From Hadesarchaea archaeon DG-33 (GTDB lineage: Archaea > Hadarchaeota > Hadarchaeia > Hadarchaeales > Hadarchaeaceae), in assembly GCA_001515185.1 (NCBI GenBank), contig LQHI01000039.1:1-7504 (forward strand): a stretch of DNA of 7,504 nucleotides, read 5' to 3'. Below, in pieces: positions 5,443 to 7,504 of this stretch; the stretch's first letter is position 1; every line of letters starts with the position of its first letter. A model generated the notes under the pieces. That model ran no database searches, was not told the origin of the DNA, and was given only the letters and a program-made list of their open reading frames with translations. The translations under genes and the position numbers were made by a program.

Positions 5443-6542
5443 AATGGGATTTTCTCTTCCAATTTTTGTTTCACGCTTTTTCCTTTGGGATGATAGATAT
5501 GGTCCAACGCCGTACCTTTTGCATTTTTGATGCCCATCCACTCGATGAGCCTGGCAAATTTGCCCCCTACCAAACCATCAGCGACCATTGCGTACCCTTG
5601 AGCAGATTCTTTGACCCTCCTCGTCCCCTGAAGCCACCCGATCCTCCTCACTGGCGCGAATTTGGCAAGCCTCTCTAGCAGTTCATCCTTAACTTTTTCT
5701 ATCCTCGTTAACCTGCCTGAAATCAGGATTTCTTTGGGATGGGGAACCGTGACCATCATTGAAGCTACGCTCTTCACTATGCCATCCATCGTTGCTTTCC
5801 ACGCCACTTCACAGCGTCCATCGATGTCTGCGCATTTGATCAGCTCTTCGGGGGAAAGCTTGCCAGACACGGAAATTCCACCACCCGTGAAAATATCCAT
5901 TTTTTCCCAGTTTCCGACTAGCTGCGTGAGTTTAGTTCCGCCGATCCCATCGACTATTTTTCCTCCACTTATACCAAGAACTGCGTTATACCCAAAGCCC
6001 ATCTCAACGAGGATGAAGGAGACCTCGGAGTATGGAATGTTTAGCTTTTTGGCCTGATCATAAACTCCGAGGACGCCAATGCACATCTTGTCAACTGTTC
6101 CCATGTCGAGCTTGTTGATTTTTCTGTGCGCAGGGACTGTGGGAAGCTCTATCACGCCTGGGATGTAACAGACCGGCCAACCCCTGCGCTTCATTTCCAT
6201 TGCTGTTTCGGTCATAGCTGAATAGACCATTATTCCGATATCACCTTTTTTTAAAGCAGCCTCCAAGTCCTCCTCCTTTAGGAGGAGTATGTAAGTAAGA
6301 TACCAGTTCTTAAGGGTTTGGATGTTCAAATCTCTCAGATAAGTTAGTTCAACGCCGTATCCAGAGGGACCAGCTATCAAATCTAGTGGCATCGCTTTTT
6401 CGGTAGCTTCGATCAACAGCTTTGGGTTTTTAGCGATCTCAGAGGTGTCTAAAATCTCCTCAAAGTACACTTCTCCATTTTCCAGCCCACATAAATCGAA
6501 ACTCTTTGTACCGGGATCTATACCCAAAACCCTAACTTTCAT
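5439..6542 (-). CDS. DUF1464 family protein (ASKHA-fold, predicted sugar/acyl kinase-like)
   Basis: This is an archaeal protein of 367 residues from the DUF1464 family, sometimes labelled 'predicted butyrate kinase'; no biochemical function is established to my knowledge. The actin/hexokinase-like ATPase pattern is visible: GIDPGTKSFD (7-16) as the first phosphate loop, LVEMGFGYNAVLGISGGKI (178-196) as the second, FTGGGISVSGKLS (218-230), and EILISGRLTR (271-280) near the adenosine site. The start is taken as ATG 6542-6540, which has GGGTGA 4 bases upstream; a TTG at 6566 would add eight residues without a family match. It lies 54 bases downstream of the DHPS-related gene on the same strand and so is probably co-transcribed with it. 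The convergent neighbour mptG and the fwd genes suggest a role in H4MPT or C1 metabolism, such as phosphorylating a cofactor precursor. That is inference only. Confidence 0.85.
   Translation of the reverse strand: MKVRVLGIDPGTKSFDLCGLENGEVYFEEILDTSEIAKNPKLLIEATEKAMPLDLIAGPSGYGVELTYLRDLNIQTLKNWYLTYILLLKEEDLEAALKKGDIGIMVYSAMTETAMEMKRRGWPVCYIPGVIELPTVPAHRKINKLDMGTVDKMCIGVLGVYDQAKKLNIPYSEVSFILVEMGFGYNAVLGISGGKIVDGIGGTKLTQLVGNWEKMDIFTGGGISVSGKLSPEELIKCADIDGRCEVAWKATMDGIVKSVASMMVTVPHPKEILISGRLTRIEKVKDELLERLAKFAPVRRIGWLQGTRRVKESAQGYAMVADGLVGGKFARLIEWMGIKNAKGTALDHIYHPKGKSVKQKLEEKIPF
5450..5486 (+). terminator. Possible T-rich termination zone after mptG
   Basis: Just past the mptG stop the plus strand has several T runs (TTTT, TTTTT, TTT, TTTTT), the kind of sequence at which archaeal RNA polymerase stops without a hairpin. 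It lies inside the end of the convergent DUF1464 gene, where the T runs also encode a lysine-rich tail on the other strand, so it may be a by-product of coding. Confidence 0.25.
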
Positions 6543-6546
6543 CAAT

Positions 6547-6552
6547 TCACCC
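6547..6552 (-). promoter_or_regulatory. Ribosome binding site deciding the DUF1464 start
   Basis: GGGTGA on the minus strand, 4 bases before ATG 6542-6540, selects this ATG (protein starting MKVRVLGID) over the in-frame TTG at 6566. Confidence 0.6.
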
Positions 6553-6596
6553 TTACGTGAAGTCAATCTGACATTCCATTTTTCTTTGTGTGCACC

Positions 6597-7504
6597 TTAG
6601 AAAAGTTCTTTCTCCTGCAGATAACTCCTGCCAGTTCTCAGAGCAATTTCGGCTTTCTGAAGCTCGCGCCCAACATATGCGGCATGTTCGATATCGCTAA
6701 TCAAGCCTCTTTCGATGATTTCATCGCATATCTCCTCGGCGGTTTTCCCTCTTATCACGATTTTTGGGTCCCTTCCAGCGTACAGAACGGCGACTATCTC
6801 AGATTTGTCAACGAAAATTTTGAAGAAACCCTTTTGATCAAGCTTAAACTCCTTCTTGGCCGATGCATGGATTGTCCTTGCTACCTTCTCGACATTTTTA
6901 TCGTATAGATCGAAAACTTTTCTTTTTTCTTTCAGAATTAGCAGGTCCAATCCTAAATCCTTGGGGACGGTGGACCTTAGCCTCGATATCGTCATCATCT
7001 CCCTCGTCTTCCTGACCTCTGCAACATTTCCCTGCGTTTTGTCGCTCGCTTCCACGGTGAGCACGAAACTTGCCCCAAGTTCGCTTGCAGCTCCAACTAG
7101 CAAAGCTGTCATACCCACTGAATCTGCATCGTAAAGCTCAATCACATTTCCTATCCCCATCAGGATCGGGAGTTCTGGGTCAAGTCCCCTCAACTCGTAG
7201 AAGGACGACAAGGACTCAACGAATCCCCGGTTAACGGGTTCTAGGATGGGGTCGGCTATCACCCGTTTGTATCCGAGTTTCCCCGATTTTTTCACCAGTT
7301 TCATCAAATACTCTACCTTTTCTCTTGGCGCGCGCGGATAATGGCCGCGCTTGGTATTTAATGGGACGAGGACAGCGGGCACTTCAAGATTTTGAAATTC
7401 ATCAATGGTGGCGCCGTTTATGCTTAGGATCAAATCAATTTCACACTCGATGGCCTTTTTGATTTCAGCTTTGTTCAAAGTGTCGATGCTTATCGGGACA
7501 TCGA
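6597..7504 (-). CDS. Dihydropteroate synthase-related protein with C-terminal DUF4346 domain (5' end cut off)
   Basis: The reading frame is open to the right edge, so the gene is partial. A TTG at 7478 could be read as a start, but the codons before it give DVPISIDTLNK, a dihydropteroate-synthase-like strand (compare SIDT in DHPS), so the true start lies outside. About 302 C-terminal residues are seen; homologues of about 500 residues (TIGR00284 type, such as MJ0107) are known in H4MPT-using archaea. DHPS-like elements follow: ILSIN, then ADPILEPV (about 7265-7240), PILMGIGNVIEL and LTVEASDKTQG. The final 85 or so residues (below about 6855) fit DUF4346: KLDQKGFFKI, then IRGKTAEEICDEII and HAAYVGRELQKAEIAL. 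It probably acts on a pterin, either condensing the pterin with the beta-RFAP-derived arm or binding a methyl-pterin as MtrH, MetH and AcsE barrels do. The reaction is not settled. Confidence 0.85.
   Translation of the reverse strand, partial: DVPISIDTLNKAEIKKAIECEIDLILSINGATIDEFQNLEVPAVLVPLNTKRGHYPRAPREKVEYLMKLVKKSGKLGYKRVIADPILEPVNRGFVESLSSFYELRGLDPELPILMGIGNVIELYDADSVGMTALLVGAASELGASFVLTVEASDKTQGNVAEVRKTREMMTISRLRSTVPKDLGLDLLILKEKRKVFDLYDKNVEKVARTIHASAKKEFKLDQKGFFKIFVDKSEIVAVLYAGRDPKIVIRGKTAEEICDEIIERGLISDIEHAAYVGRELQKAEIALRTGRSYLQEKELF

Noticed and set aside
5662..6057. Plus-strand 131-codon frame opposite DUF1464
   Set aside because: It is rich in Ser, Pro and Ile in the way of antisense translations, has no recognisable domain, and lies opposite a conserved protein.
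6270..6287. Perfect 7-base inverted repeat CTCCTCC-TTTA-GGAGGAG
   Set aside because: It lies inside the DUF1464 coding region and is explained by the LLLKEE codons. There is no T run beside it and no gene boundary nearby.
6588..6908. Plus-strand 106-codon frame opposite the DHPS-related gene
   Set aside because: It is antisense to the conserved DUF4346 domain, and nothing in its translation looks like a real protein.
7328..7350. GC-rich hairpin GCGCGG...CCGCGC
   Set aside because: It lies inside the DHPS-related gene and encodes part of its conserved stretch (GHYPRAPRE). No regulatory context is visible, so it is likely chance.
7476..7478. TTG as the start of the DHPS-related gene
   Set aside because: The frame continues upstream through conserved DHPS-like residues (DVPISIDT) to the window edge, so this codon is an internal leucine.

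Overview
The window is a compact block of archaeal one-carbon metabolism. Its genes point to an archaeon that uses methanofuran and tetrahydromethanopterin (H4MPT), meaning a methanogen, an Archaeoglobus-like archaeon, or an uncultured lineage with the archaeal methyl branch of the Wood-Ljungdahl pathway. The evidence is three subunits of formylmethanofuran dehydrogenase, the first codons of the H4MPT formyltransferase, the enzyme that makes the ribofuranosyl-aminobenzene part of H4MPT, and two archaeal families (DUF1464 and the dihydropteroate-synthase-related/DUF4346 family). GGTGA-type ribosome binding sites, TTG and GTG starts and 4-base gene overlaps also fit an archaeon. The species cannot be fixed from this sequence.

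Layout. (1) Positions 1-3284, minus strand: an operon transcribed leftward in the order fwdD, fwdB, fwdA, ftr. Every junction overlaps, and ftr runs off the left edge after its first ten complete codons. (2) Positions 3285 to about 3436: the only real intergenic region, a divergent promoter segment. (3) Positions about 3437-5442, plus strand: a folate-independent, single-domain methionine synthase followed after 17 bases by beta-RFAP synthase (mptG). (4) Positions 5439-7504, minus strand: a DUF1464 ASKHA-fold protein preceded upstream by a dihydropteroate-synthase-related protein that is cut by the right edge. Blocks 3 and 4 converge and share 4 bases at their stop codons.

How the genes fit together. 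FwdABD, with FwdC and ferredoxin subunits encoded elsewhere, reduces CO2 to formyl-methanofuran, or oxidises it in reverse. Ftr passes the formyl group to H4MPT. MptG commits 4-hydroxybenzoate or p-aminobenzoate-type precursors to H4MPT synthesis. The DHPS-related protein is a candidate for a pterin-handling step. The methionine synthase uses C1 units at the methyl level. DUF1464 has no established function, and this neighbourhood argues for a C1 or H4MPT role rather than the 'butyrate kinase' label sometimes given to it.

No mobile element, CRISPR array, tRNA or rRNA is visible, and the window is almost entirely coding. Its most interesting points are the fwd-ftr coupling at the left edge, the methionine synthase with an apparently altered zinc-ligand position beside H4MPT genes, and the pairing of two poorly characterised archaeal families (DUF1464 and DHPS-related/DUF4346).
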